From: Jannaschia helgolandensis
GTDB taxonomy: Bacteria > Pseudomonadota > Alphaproteobacteria > Rhodobacterales > Rhodobacteraceae
Direction: 5' to 3'
Assembly: GCF_900109285.1 (NCBI RefSeq)
Contig: NZ_FNZQ01000008.1
Coordinates: forward strand, 62,001 to 126,000
Length of the DNA stretch: 64,000 bases
Below the pieces are notes generated by a model. The model did not search any database and had not been told where the DNA came from. It worked only from the letters and a program-made list of their open reading frames with translations. How positions within the stretch are numbered: the stretch's first letter is position 1; the number at the start of each line of letters is the position of its first letter. Both the position numbers and the translations under genes were made by a program. This document shows, in pieces, positions 44,252 through 53,429 of this stretch.

Positions 44252-44950
44252 ATGAAAATCGGTATCCTTCTGGCCGGGCACACGCGTCCCCAGCTTCTGT
44301 CGGCCCACGGCGATTTCGACGCGATGTTCCGGCAACTTCTGAACGGTCATGGCTTCGACTTTGTATCCTATGACGTTGAGAACATGATTTTCCCGGACAG
44401 CGTTCGGGACGCCGACGGCTGGCTCATCACCGGGTCGAAGCATGGCGCTTACGAAGACCACGCCTTCATCCCGCCGCTGGAGCGTTTCATTCGCGATGCC
44501 TATGCCGCGGACGTGCCGATGGCAGGTATCTGTTTTGGCCACCAGATCGTTGCCCAAGCCCTGGGTGGTCGGGTGGAGAAGGTCGATCGCGGCTGGGCCG
44601 TGGGGCGCGCTGAATATTCGACTGCGGGCGGAGGATCGCTGGTGCTGAATGCGTGGCATCAGGATCAGGTCGTGGAGGTGCCGCAGGGTGCGACCTGCCT
44701 TGCCGGCAATGCGTTTTGTGAAAACGCCATCCTCGCCTACGGGGACCGTGTCTTCACTGTTCAGCCGCACCCCGAATTTTCCAACGAACTGATCGCGGAT
44801 TACGTCGATATTTTGCGCGGAACGGGTGATTATCCTGATGATCGGATGGACCTTGCGAAGGATGCAACGCTCACACCGGTCGAAAATGCCCGGCTGGCCA
44901 CTTCCATCGCCCGATTTTTTCTGACGAGGACAGCCAATGTCGACGCTTGA
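44252..44950 (+). CDS. Class I glutamine amidotransferase-like protein
   Basis: A 232-residue GATase1 domain standing alone. The nucleophile is Cys94 in GICFGHQIVAQALGG and the His/Glu pair lies in QPHPEFSNE (about 174-176). In analogous gene sets such a protein removes the gamma-glutamyl group from the oxidised product (as PuuD does, although PuuD is of a different subfamily) or is the AtdA2-like partner of a glutamyl-anilide synthetase. ATG 44252 is chosen because it begins the domain; the frame upstream has no family similarity. It overlaps the next ligase gene by 14 bases. Confidence 0.86.
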   Translation: MKIGILLAGHTRPQLLSAHGDFDAMFRQLLNGHGFDFVSYDVENMIFPDSVRDADGWLITGSKHGAYEDHAFIPPLERFIRDAYAADVPMAGICFGHQIVAQALGGRVEKVDRGWAVGRAEYSTAGGGSLVLNAWHQDQVVEVPQGATCLAGNAFCENAILAYGDRVFTVQPHPEFSNELIADYVDILRGTGDYPDDRMDLAKDATLTPVENARLATSIARFFLTRTANVDA

Positions 44951-46298
44951 CTGGATCAACCGTGCACCTCCTCATGTGCGTGCCTTCCTCGACGGGCGCA
45001 GGCTGGACGAAGTGGAATGTATCGTCGCCGACATGTCCGGCATCGCACGCGGCAAAGCCATGCCCGCCGCCAAGTTCGCCAAGCAGAAGCATTTCTATCT
45101 GCCCAACTCGATCTTTCAGCAGACGATTACCGGCGAATGGGCCGACGACGGCGACACCGCATTTCTTGAACCGGACATGATCCTGACGCCGGATGTCAGC
45201 ACCGCCTGCGCCGCACCCTGGACGGCAGACTGGACGATGCAGGTTATCCACGACATGCACGATCAAGCCGGAGCGCCGGTCGCCACGGCCCCGCGCAATG
45301 TGCTGAAACGTATCGTCGCCCTATATGAAGCTCGCGGCTGGACACCTGTCGTCGCACCCGAGATGGAGTTCTATCTGGTTGCCCGCAACACCGACCCCAC
45401 GCAGCCCGTCCTGCCGCCGATGGGTCGGTCGGGACGACGAGCGGCGGCACGGCAGGCCTATTCAATGTCGGCGGTCGATGAATACGGCAAGGTGATTGAC
45501 GACATCTATGACTTCGCCGAGGCCATGGGTCTGGAAATAGACGGCATCCTGCAGGAAGGCGGTGCCGGCCAGGTCGAGATGAACCTGCGGCATGGCGATC
45601 CGGTCAAGCTGGCGGACGAGATCTTCTATTTCAAACGGCTGATCCGCGAGGCGGCGCTGCGGCATGACTGCTATGCGACTTTCATGGCCAAACCGATTCA
45701 GGACGAACCCGGATCGGCCATGCACATGCACCATTCGGTCGTGGATCAGGCAACGGGACGCAACCTGTTCGATGGTGGCGACGGCACGGAAACACCAGAA
45801 TTCTTGCACTTCATAGGGGGGATGCAGAAACACTTGCCGTCGGTGATCGCGCTGTTGGCCCCCTATGTGAACAGCTATCGACGGTATGTCCGCGACTTCG
45901 CCGCGCCGATCAATCTGGAATGGGGACGCGACAACCGGACGACGGGTCTCCGTGTGCCGGTGTCAGAGCCGGAGGCCAAGCGGGTCGAGAACAGGATCGC
46001 GGGGATGGATTGCAACCCGTACCTTGGAATCGCCGCCAGCCTGGCCTGCGGATATCTGGGACTTGTCAACAAGATAGACCCTGCACCGCAGTTTGCCGGC
46101 GATGCCTATGACAGTGCCGACGGCATTCCCCGCGATCTTTCGACGGCGCTGGACCTGTTTGACGCGGCAACTGAGATACACGAGGTGCTGCACCCGCACT
46201 TCGCGTCGATCTATTCCGCCGTCAAGCGTCTGGAAAATGGTGCTTTCTTGCAGGTTATTTCGCCTTGGGAGCGGGAACATCTTCTGCTGAACGTATGA
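44937..46298 (+). CDS. Glutamine synthetase-family ligase 2 (PuuA-like gamma-glutamylamine synthetase)
   Basis: A 453-residue second ligase with intact motifs: APEMEFYLV, LQEGGAGQVEMNL, GSAMHMHHSVVD, NSYRRYVRD, DNRTTGLRVP and ENRIAGMDCNPYL. It opens WINRAPPHVRAFLDGRRLDEVECIVADMSGIARGKAMP (in part), typical of PuuA-like enzymes. The 13-14 base overlap upstream and the ATGA overlap downstream with the oxidase bind it to the pathway. Differences from ligase 1 in the substrate loops suggest another amine or another step. Confidence 0.9.
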   Translation: MSTLDWINRAPPHVRAFLDGRRLDEVECIVADMSGIARGKAMPAAKFAKQKHFYLPNSIFQQTITGEWADDGDTAFLEPDMILTPDVSTACAAPWTADWTMQVIHDMHDQAGAPVATAPRNVLKRIVALYEARGWTPVVAPEMEFYLVARNTDPTQPVLPPMGRSGRRAAARQAYSMSAVDEYGKVIDDIYDFAEAMGLEIDGILQEGGAGQVEMNLRHGDPVKLADEIFYFKRLIREAALRHDCYATFMAKPIQDEPGSAMHMHHSVVDQATGRNLFDGGDGTETPEFLHFIGGMQKHLPSVIALLAPYVNSYRRYVRDFAAPINLEWGRDNRTTGLRVPVSEPEAKRVENRIAGMDCNPYLGIAASLACGYLGLVNKIDPAPQFAGDAYDSADGIPRDLSTALDLFDAATEIHEVLHPHFASIYSAVKRLENGAFLQVISPWEREHLLLNV

Positions 46299-47566
46299 CG
46301 TCGTGGCTGCACGCGAACGGCGACCGGAGGTTCTGGCCTGCGACATGGTATGCGGAAGGTGTCCAGTTTCCTGAACCTTTTCCGCCGCTTGAAGGAAGAG
46401 TGAAGGCTGACCTATGTGTGGTTGGCGCGGGGATCACCGGGTTATCTGCTGCTTTGCACGGTGCAAAAGCGGGAATGTCGGTGATCTTGCTTGAAGCTCA
46501 ACGGGTTGGCTGGGGCGCTTCCGGACGGAACGGAGGACAGGTCGGCTCCGGGTTCAACTGGTCCCAACGGAAGCTTGCCGCGAAGCTGGGTGCGCAAAAA
46601 GCGCGCAAACTGTGGAACCTGGCGGAAGAAGCCAAGGCCATGACGCGACAGGTTGCGGCGGTGCGGCCGGGAGTTCTTCATACCGTTTATAATAAACGAC
46701 AATTGCAGGATATTCAGGCCGAAAACGACTGGATGATGTCGCATTACGGGACCGATGCACGGGTTCTGGATGGCTCGGAGGTTGCCGACAGGATTGGAAG
46801 TCCTGCCTATGCGGGCGGGGTCCTGGATATGTCGGCGGGAGTTTGTAATCCGCTGGCATATACGCTCGCCTTGGTGCGGGCCTGTGTGGCGGCCGGCGTG
46901 ACAATCCATGAGGGGTCTGAGGTTCATCGCATTGATAATAAACACATTTACACGGCGAAGGGAGCGGTTACGGGGCGGTTCGTTTGCCATGCGACGAACG
47001 GGTATGGCGCTCATCTGATTGGAAAATCGGCGGCCCGGATATTGCCGATCAACAACTACATAGCGGTGACAGAGCCGCTGGACGTGCCGCCGATGCGGGA
47101 GCGGATGGCGGTTGCGGATTCCCGTTTTGTTGTCAACTACTTCTGGCAGACTGACGATAGGCGGCTGGTCTATGGCGGGGGCGAAAGCTACGGCAGGAAA
47201 TTCCCCTCACGGGCCCGGATCGAGGCCAAGGTCCGGGAAAATTTATCGCGCGTTTACAATGATTTGTCCGACATTCGATTCACCCATGCCTGGGGCGGGA
47301 CGCTGGCGGTGACGGCGACCCGGCTGCCGTATCTGGCGGAAGTAGCTCCGGGCGTGTACTCGGCGGGTGGGTACTCGGGGCACGGATTGGCACTTTCTGC
47401 AATGTCTGGAAAGCTTTGCGTGGAGGCCATGCAGGGGGACAGGTCCCGGTTCGACCTGATGGCAGGCCTGCCGGTGCCCGCCCTTCCGGGGGGCCGGATG
47501 CTGGGCGCATGGATGGCGCAGGCGGGGATGCTCTGGGGCGCAACGCGGGACAGATTCCATGGGTGA
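46295..47566 (+). CDS. FAD-dependent amine oxidoreductase, PuuB/OrdL-like
   Basis: A 423-residue DAO-family flavoenzyme. FAD motif GAGITGLSAALHGAKAG is near residue 40, WGASGRNGGQ (about 75) and the late GGYSGHGLALS are hallmarks of gamma-glutamylputrescine oxidase-like enzymes. ATG 46295 overlaps the ligase stop as ATGA. It would oxidise the gamma-glutamylated amine to an aldehyde. The next enzyme, a PuuC-type aldehyde dehydrogenase, is not adjacent; one ALDH occurs near 5.7-7.1 kb. Codon use appears somewhat less GC-biased than in the neighbours. Confidence 0.92.
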   Translation: MTSWLHANGDRRFWPATWYAEGVQFPEPFPPLEGRVKADLCVVGAGITGLSAALHGAKAGMSVILLEAQRVGWGASGRNGGQVGSGFNWSQRKLAAKLGAQKARKLWNLAEEAKAMTRQVAAVRPGVLHTVYNKRQLQDIQAENDWMMSHYGTDARVLDGSEVADRIGSPAYAGGVLDMSAGVCNPLAYTLALVRACVAAGVTIHEGSEVHRIDNKHIYTAKGAVTGRFVCHATNGYGAHLIGKSAARILPINNYIAVTEPLDVPPMRERMAVADSRFVVNYFWQTDDRRLVYGGGESYGRKFPSRARIEAKVRENLSRVYNDLSDIRFTHAWGGTLAVTATRLPYLAEVAPGVYSAGGYSGHGLALSAMSGKLCVEAMQGDRSRFDLMAGLPVPALPGGRMLGAWMAQAGMLWGATRDRFHG

Positions 47567-47949
47567 TGCACGGGTGATCTATAGGTGATCCGGGTCGGAC
47601 GTTGCAAAGGGTGGTCCGCGCCGCAGACGTGACCTTCGTGTTCTGGGGCGCTTCGGGTTTTAGGGGGTGAGGGACGGTCCGGGCAAAGCCCGGATCGGAT
47701 CGTCCAGTTTACGATCCGAAGTCCCGAACGCGTGATCCGCAAGGATCGCGCCTGGGGTTTCTGGTTGGGTCTCTTGGGGTGGGGATTGGCAAGGTAATTT
47801 AGAAGTAAATTATTACCGCATCGTTCGCATCGCTGACGATGGCTGGCTTTTCGCATCTTTCAAGAGGTCATGAATATCAGGCGCCAATTTAGCCGCACCA
47901 GCGCTTTTCGTCCTGTCTTCAAAACGCTCCACTGCACCGTTTCGCCCGG
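47567..47949. other. 383-base convergent intergenic region with four hairpins
   Basis: No gene is seen. Stems found: TCCGGGC/GCCCGGA (47678-47694), GGATCGT/ACGATCC (47697-47717), GCGTGATCC-GCAA-GGATCGCGC (47730-47751, one G-T pair, GNRA-type loop) and TAATTTA/TAAATTA (47795-47812). An outer GGACG/CGTCC pairing (47672-47676 with 47701-47705) competes with the second stem. Lies between the oxidase gene and thyX, which both point into it. Confidence 0.65.
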
Positions 47950-48873
47950 CTATGCCGGGTTGCGCACGACCCCCATAAACTCCCGCCATTCCCCCTTGCT
48001 CATCCCGCTCGTCTCTTGCGTCACATCCTCCCCGGCGACCATGCGGCGGACGCATTCTATGCCCTTGCCGCTCAACTGCGCGCCGCCCAGCCGGTAGTCC
48101 TCGAACGCGCCGTAGGCCAGGGGCACCCAGTCCTTAACGATTTCGCAAATCTTTTCGGCGTAAACACGAATCTCCATCTGGGCGTGCGGGTCAGCGCGCA
48201 GGCGGAGGAAGTGAAACAGATTGTGGAGGTCCACCTTCCAGTACCATTGCGTATAGATATTCGCGGGCAGGTTCATGCGCGCCAGTTCGCGGGCCAGACC
48301 GGCCTGCGGGGTGCCGTCGGGGGCGGTCTCCGCGATCATCGCCTCGTAGTGGTCATAGGCGCGGTCGGAATCGTGGCGCAGGTGGTCGAGAACGCGCTGT
48401 GCCTCCTCGCCCGAAAGCGCCGCGCCCCGGCCCTGATTGTTGACGACGGACTGGGCGGCAAGGTCGTCGGTGGCGGGAATATAGAATTCGCGGTCGAGGA
48501 TCGAATAGCGGGCGGAGTATTCGTTTACGTTGGCGGTGCGATGCCTGATCCACTGGCGGGCAACGAAAACCGGCAGTTTGACGTGCAGCTTGATCTCGCA
48601 CATCTCGAACGGGGTCGAGTGCCAGTGCCGCATCAGGTAGCGGATCAGGCCCTCGTCGTTGCTGACGGCCTTGGTGCCGCGCCCGTAGGAGACGCGGGCC
48701 GCCTGGCAGATCGCTGAATCGTCGCCCATGTAGTCGATGACGCGGACGAAGCCGTGATCCAGCACGGGGTGAGCGGTATAGAGATGTTCCTCCATTCCCG
48801 GCACGGTGGCGCGGCGTGTCTGATGCGATTGCGCGCGTTGGTCGTCGATTTCGGCCTGTTGTTCCGGTGTCAT
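47950..48873 (-). CDS. thyX: FAD-dependent thymidylate synthase
   Basis: A 307-residue flavoenzyme making dTMP from dUMP using methylene-tetrahydrofolate. The ThyX signature RHR-x7-S is present as [11 protein letters not shown], followed by [13 protein letters not shown]; the C-terminal part with [22 protein letters not shown], in part, is also family-typical. ATG 48873 gives a protein of usual alphaproteobacterial length. It stands alone, divergent from the VOC gene. Confidence 0.96.
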   Translation of the reverse strand: MTPEQQAEIDDQRAQSHQTRRATVPGMEEHLYTAHPVLDHGFVRVIDYMGDDSAICQAARVSYGRGTKAVSNDEGLIRYLMRHWHSTPFEMCEIKLHVKLPVFVARQWIRHRTANVNEYSARYSILDREFYIPATDDLAAQSVVNNQGRGAALSGEEAQRVLDHLRHDSDRAYDHYEAMIAETAPDGTPQAGLARELARMNLPANIYTQWYWKVDLHNLFHFLRLRADPHAQMEIRVYAEKICEIVKDWVPLAYGAFEDYRLGGAQLSGKGIECVRRMVAGEDVTQETSGMSKGEWREFMGVVRNPA

Positions 48874-48978
48874 GTCGTCCCCCGTCGATTCTGTCGCATC
48901 AGGTTAGCGCGGCGTTTGAGGGGTTGCACCGGGGGTCGGTCGGATTACCGTCTGCGCTGTCACCGAAAGGAAGCGAAT

Positions 48979-49413
48979 ATGTCGATCAAGTATCTGCACA
49001 CGATGGTCCGCGTGAAGGATCTGGACGCGTCACTGGCGTTTTACAAACTTCTGGGGCTGGTTGAGCGGCGGCGGAGCGAGAACGAGGGCGGTCGGTTCAC
49101 GCTGGTCTTCCTGTGCCCACCCGATCAGGCAGATGGCCATGCCGATCTGGAGCTGACCTACAATTGGGACGGCGACGATGCCTTGCCGGACGACAGTCGT
49201 CATTTCGGGCATCTGGCATACACGGTCGACGACATTTACGCGACCTGCGCCGAGTTGCAGGCGGCGGGCGTCACCATCAACCGCCCGCCCCGCGACGGCC
49301 ACATGGCCTTCGTGCGCAGCCCCGACAATGTGTCGATCGAGTTGTTGCAGGCCGGCGACCGGAAACCCTCTGAGGAACCCTGGGCCAGCATGGAAAATAC
49401 CGGCAAATGGTAG
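48979..49413 (+). CDS. VOC-family protein, glyoxalase I (lactoylglutathione lyase)-like
   Basis: A 144-residue protein with the paired beta-alpha-beta modules of glyoxalase I: KYLHTMVRVKDLDASLAFYKLLGL, in part, ELTYNWDGDD, GHLAYTVDDIYATC and SPDNVSIELLQ. Potential metal ligands are His7, Glu in DLELTYNW, His in FGHLAY and Glu in SIELL. It would isomerise the methylglyoxal-glutathione hemithioacetal, consistent with gor in this genome. AGGAAG precedes ATG 48979, and a long upstream frame overlapping thyX is discarded. Confidence 0.88.
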   Translation: MSIKYLHTMVRVKDLDASLAFYKLLGLVERRRSENEGGRFTLVFLCPPDQADGHADLELTYNWDGDDALPDDSRHFGHLAYTVDDIYATCAELQAAGVTINRPPRDGHMAFVRSPDNVSIELLQAGDRKPSEEPWASMENTGKW

Positions 49414-49557
49414 GAGCGTTATAAGGTCGGTAATTGTGGCGGCGTTCGGGCGAAGGTTCGGACGTTGCCTCGCATTTGTCTCGAAATGAATCAGAAGCGC
49501 GCATTTTCGCGCCAAATTCTGCGCTCATCCATGAGTCAACGACATGGAGCTGTTCAG

Positions 49558-50055
49558 ATGCAAAAGATCACCGACTTTCTCCGCTGCGAAACCGGCGCCG
49601 TCGCCGTCGATGGTGTTGTTTTGATTGCCGGCGCGACCGGTTTGGCGATGGCCGCGATGGCTGCCTATTCGGATCAGCTGAGTCTGGTTTCCTTCAACGT
49701 CGGAGCCGGGGTCCAGCAGCGGGAAACACGGCCCTCGTATGCCTATGTGCCGCATGATGGGTTGGCATACAGCGCCTATACCCAGATGATCCTGGCCCTG
49801 CCCACGGACGATCTGGGTGTGTTGTCGGCCTGGGCCAATTCAGTGCGTGCCACGCGGGATCAGATGACCGATCCGGCTGCGATTGCATTCTTCGACGACT
49901 TCGACAATGCGATCACGATCTCGCATGCGCGCCGATATATATCGCGAGACACCGGCACGGAATTTTCGCAGGACGAATTCGACCGTGTGGCAGATGCCAT
50001 CGGGATCGGTGCCGGGTATTACGCGGGCGGCGGCGTCAACTACTACGCCGACTAG
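49558..50055 (+). CDS. Small protein with Flp/TadE-like N-terminus
   Basis: A 165-residue protein opening MQKITDFLRCETGAVAVDGVVLIAGATGLAM (in part), a Flp-pilin/TadE-like pattern: short basic leader, Glu after Thr in ETGAVAVD and one hydrophobic segment. The remaining 120 residues are soluble with no recognised domain. ATG 49558 is chosen since GGAG lies eight bases upstream; earlier ATGs lack a site. No tad export genes are in the window. It may be a pilin-like or membrane-tethered protein. Confidence 0.75.
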   Translation: MQKITDFLRCETGAVAVDGVVLIAGATGLAMAAMAAYSDQLSLVSFNVGAGVQQRETRPSYAYVPHDGLAYSAYTQMILALPTDDLGVLSAWANSVRATRDQMTDPAAIAFFDDFDNAITISHARRYISRDTGTEFSQDEFDRVADAIGIGAGYYAGGGVNYYAD

Positions 50056-50061
50056 GGTCGG

Positions 50062-50442
50062 TCAGGCGGGCACGTCGCCGGTCGGCCCGACCACGGGCAG
50101 AACGGCCGCGGCAACGCGCCGCCCTTCCCCCATCAGAACATTATAGGTGCGGCAGGCGGCCGGGGTGCTCATGACCTCAAGGCCGATGCCCACACCTTCG
50201 ACAGCGGTGCGCAAGTCGCCCGGCACATGCGCAACCTCCCGGCCCGTGCCGACAAGCACCACATCCACCGCATCGGCCAGCCGCGTCAGCGCCGCGGCGT
50301 CGGCATAGCCGTCCCATGACGACAGACCACCGGCGTGAAGAACCAGCGCGCCATGATGCACCTCTCCTCCGACCCGGAAAAAGCCGGGGCCGTAGCCATC
50401 GAAGGGACGGGCATCGTGGAAGGTGACTTCTGTCAGGTTCAT
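50062..50442 (-). CDS. Mth938-like domain protein
   Basis: A 126-residue protein of the Mth938/NDUFAF3-like family (MNLTEVTFHDARPFDGYGPGFFRV in part; VLHAGGLSSWDGY; VLVGTGREV; TPAACRTYNVLMGEGRRVAAAVLP in part). Mitochondrial homologues assist complex I assembly; bacterial role is unclear. ATG 50442 with GGAG six bases upstream is chosen. In many relatives it follows secD-secF as here, but in this genome 351 bases separate it from secF. The frame is open further upstream without clear homology. Confidence 0.9.
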   Translation of the reverse strand: MNLTEVTFHDARPFDGYGPGFFRVGGEVHHGALVLHAGGLSSWDGYADAAALTRLADAVDVVLVGTGREVAHVPGDLRTAVEGVGIGLEVMSTPAACRTYNVLMGEGRRVAAAVLPVVGPTGDVPA

Positions 50443-50793
50443 GACAAACTCCGGATTGATTGCGGCGGCGAGCGCGGCACCCGCGATAATGACATGGGCC
50501 GTATGCAACAGGCCCGGCCCTGCGAAGGTCTGGAACGACATGCGCGTGTTACATTGAAAGCCGGATCGGGCGCAATCAGTGCCGCGCCAAGCAAAGCGGT
50601 GCGGACGCCTGCCGGGCCGCACCCGAGAGTTCAGGCGAAGATCGCCTCACACCGCCAGACATATCGGGACATTCGCCCTGATTCATCGCTGGTGCCAAGA
50701 CATCGACATACAAGTCAGCCGCCCAGGCAAATCCTCGCCAAAGGCGCAGTCGCGGCAGGCGATTCAGATCAGATCGCCAGACGCAGGACCGCT
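50443..50793. other. 351-base spacer between secF and the Mth938-like gene
   Basis: No gene is recognised. On the minus strand a frame continuous with the Mth938-like gene runs back to 50622 with an alanine-rich segment (HTAHVIIAGAALAAAI) that could be an N-terminal extension, but no ribosome site supports it. In relatives this spacing is usually short. Confidence 0.45.
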
Positions 50794-51759
50794 TCAGGCG
50801 TCGATGTTGGCGAACTGGGTTCCGGCGTCTGAGGGTTTCTTGGGGTCACGGTCGACGCCCAGCATCAGCACGACGTTCTTGGCGACATAGACCGACGAAT
50901 AGGTGCCGACGATCACGCCCCAGAAGATCGCGAAAACGAACCCGCGGATGACGTCGCCGCCCAGAACCAGCAGGGCGATCAGGGCGATCAACGTGGTGCC
51001 CGAGGTCATCAGGGTGCGCGACAGCGTCTCGTTGACAGACTTGTTCATCACATCAATCAGCGGCGTTTTCTTGAACTTGATCAGGTTCTCGCGCAGCCGG
51101 TCGAAGATCACGACGGTATCGTTGATCGAATAGCCGATGATGGTCAGCAACGCGGCGATGGTCGCCAGATCGAAACGGATTTGCAGCAAGCTGAATATCC
51201 CGATGGTCAGGATCACATCGTGGAACAGGGCGGCGACCGCGCCGACCGAGAACTGCCATTCGAATCGCAGCCAGATGTAGAACAGGATCGCGATCAGCGA
51301 GGCACCCACGGCGAGGAAGGCAGTCGTCACCAACTCGCCCGAAACCTTGGGGCCGACGGATTCGACCGAGGGGAAGGTGATCGCCGGATCGACGCCCAGC
51401 AGCGCGGACTTCACGGCAGCGATCGTCTCAGTCGTCACCGATTCAGCGCCATCCTGAACCTGTATACGAATCTGGGCCACGTTCTGATCGGGCGCGAAGG
51501 TCGGGTCGAAAAGCTCGGTAATTGCGATGTCACCAAGCCCCAGCGGGGTCAGCGCGTCACGGTAGACGCCAATATCCACGGATTGCGTCGATTCCGTGCG
51601 GATGGTCGTCCCGCCGAGGAAGTCGATGCCGAAGTTCAGGCCGACCGCAAGCCAGATGATTAGCGATGCGATCATGGCGATGATGGAGGCACCGAACGTA
51701 TAGTGCCGCCAGCGCATGAAATCCCAGTTGGTGTCTTGCGGAACGAGTCTCAGGCGCAT
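50794..51759 (-). CDS. secF: Protein translocase accessory subunit SecF
   Basis: A 321-residue inner-membrane protein with six membrane segments that, with SecD, uses the proton gradient to complete protein export. It shows GLNFGIDFLGGTTIRTES, in part, near residue 45, a periplasmic P1 domain, then GYSINDTVVIFDRLREN and TLSRTLMTSGTTLIAL, in part, which are SecF hallmarks. It starts one base after secD, indicating tight coupling in yajC-secD-secF. Confidence 0.96.
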   Translation of the reverse strand: MRLRLVPQDTNWDFMRWRHYTFGASIIAMIASLIIWLAVGLNFGIDFLGGTTIRTESTQSVDIGVYRDALTPLGLGDIAITELFDPTFAPDQNVAQIRIQVQDGAESVTTETIAAVKSALLGVDPAITFPSVESVGPKVSGELVTTAFLAVGASLIAILFYIWLRFEWQFSVGAVAALFHDVILTIGIFSLLQIRFDLATIAALLTIIGYSINDTVVIFDRLRENLIKFKKTPLIDVMNKSVNETLSRTLMTSGTTLIALIALLVLGGDVIRGFVFAIFWGVIVGTYSSVYVAKNVVLMLGVDRDPKKPSDAGTQFANIDA

Positions 51760-51760
51760 G

Positions 51761-53428
51761 TCAGACCTCGATCTGCTTGGGGCGGCGGCGTTCGAACCAG
51801 AGCACGATCAACAGGCGCGTCACGAAGATCGCCGTGAAGACCGAGGTCAGGATGCCGATGCCGAGGGTCACCGCGAAACCGCGCACCGGACCGGAGCCCA
51901 GCGTGAACAGGATCACGGCGATGATGAAGGTGGTGATGTTGGCGTCCACGATGGCCGAGAGCGCACGTTCATAGCCCAGCGCGATGGCGCGGGCCGGGCC
52001 GCGGGCGGTCTTGAGTTCCTCGCGGATACGTTCGAACACCAGAACGTTGGCGTCGACCGCCATGCCGATGGTCAGCACGATACCGGCGATGCCCGGCAGG
52101 GTCAGGGTGCCACCGATCATCGACAACACCCCGAAGATCAGTGTGATATTGATGCCCAGCGCAATGGTCGCGAAGGTGCCGAACAGGCCGTAACTGGCGA
52201 TCATGAAGACGACGACGGCGGCCATGGCGACCAGCGACGCGACCTTGCCGGCATCGATGCTGTCCTGTCCCAGTTCGGGGCCGACGGTTCGTTCTTCGAG
52301 GAAGGTCATGCCGGCGGGCAAGGCACCCGCGCGCAGCAGGATGGCCTGGCGGTTGGCTTCCTCGACGGTGAAGTTGCCGGTGATCTGGCCCGATCCGCCG
52401 GTAATCGCCTCGCGGATCTGGGGGGCGGTGACGACTTCGTTGTCGAGAACGACGGCAAAGAGCGAGCCGACATTTTCGGCGGTATAGACCCCGAAGGCAC
52501 GCGCGCCGGACGGATTGAACCGGAAGGTGACGGCGGGACGGCCGTTCTGATCGAAGGCGGGCTGACTGTCGACAAGATCGTCGCCGGTGACGACAGCATC
52601 CTGTTCGAGGATGTAGAACTGCCCCGGATCGTCCAGGGCGGGCAAGACGATCTGATCGCTTTCGACACGCTGATCGAGGCTGGTGGCATTGCCGCGAACG
52701 GGGTGGAAGGTCAGCTTGGCTGTGATGCCGATCAGCAGCTTCAACTCCTGCGCGGAGCCGATACCGGGCACCTGGATCAGGATGCGGTCGGTGCCCTGAC
52801 GCTGGATCGTGGGTTCTCGCGTTCCGGCCTCGTCCACACGGCGGCGGATGATCTCCAGCGATTGCGCCATGGTGCGGTCGTCGGTTGCGGTGCGTTCGGC
52901 CTCGGACAGTCTGACGGTGATGGTCTCGCCCGCGCCGGACACCTCGATATCGTTCTGGCCGACACCGGTCAGCGAAACGATGGGCTGCGCCAGATCGCGC
53001 AGGGCGTCGACGGCAACCTGCAACCCGTCCGGATTGCTGATGCGGACGCGCAATTCGTCGGCGGGTGCGGTGCGATCCCGCTGCACGCCCCCGACCTGAT
53101 CGCGGAGCGGGCGCAGCGCATCGCGCACTTCGGGCCAATAGCCGTCGAAGCGGCTGGCGTAGACGTCCTCGAGCTGGACTTCGGCCAGAAGATGCGCACC
53201 ACCGCGCAGGTCAAGGCCAAGATTAACGACGGCGGAGGGCAGAAAATCGGGCCACTGATCCAGATCTGCCTGAATCTCGGGCGTGGTGACGGCACCGCGT
53301 TCGATCGCGGTGACGGCATCGTTGTAGCGCTCGGCGCGGGTGTAGAAGACATTGGGCAGCGCCACCGCCAGGCCCGCGAGGCAGACGAGCAGAATCGTCA
53401 ACCGTTTCCAGAGCGAGAGTTCCAGCAC
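51761..53428 (-). CDS. secD: Protein translocase accessory subunit SecD
   Basis: A 555-residue inner-membrane protein. After an N-terminal anchor (LWKRLTILLVCLAGLAVALP) comes LGLDLRGGAHLLAEV, the large periplasmic P1 region, then the six-helix membrane core with GMAVDANVLVFERIREE and the inter-helix phrases ALGYERALSAIVDANITT (in part). SecD motifs and length are standard for alphaproteobacteria. yajC precedes it by one base and secF follows by one base. Confidence 0.97.
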   Translation of the reverse strand: MLELSLWKRLTILLVCLAGLAVALPNVFYTRAERYNDAVTAIERGAVTTPEIQADLDQWPDFLPSAVVNLGLDLRGGAHLLAEVQLEDVYASRFDGYWPEVRDALRPLRDQVGGVQRDRTAPADELRVRISNPDGLQVAVDALRDLAQPIVSLTGVGQNDIEVSGAGETITVRLSEAERTATDDRTMAQSLEIIRRRVDEAGTREPTIQRQGTDRILIQVPGIGSAQELKLLIGITAKLTFHPVRGNATSLDQRVESDQIVLPALDDPGQFYILEQDAVVTGDDLVDSQPAFDQNGRPAVTFRFNPSGARAFGVYTAENVGSLFAVVLDNEVVTAPQIREAITGGSGQITGNFTVEEANRQAILLRAGALPAGMTFLEERTVGPELGQDSIDAGKVASLVAMAAVVVFMIASYGLFGTFATIALGINITLIFGVLSMIGGTLTLPGIAGIVLTIGMAVDANVLVFERIREELKTARGPARAIALGYERALSAIVDANITTFIIAVILFTLGSGPVRGFAVTLGIGILTSVFTAIFVTRLLIVLWFERRRPKQIEV

Positions 53429-53429
53429 G

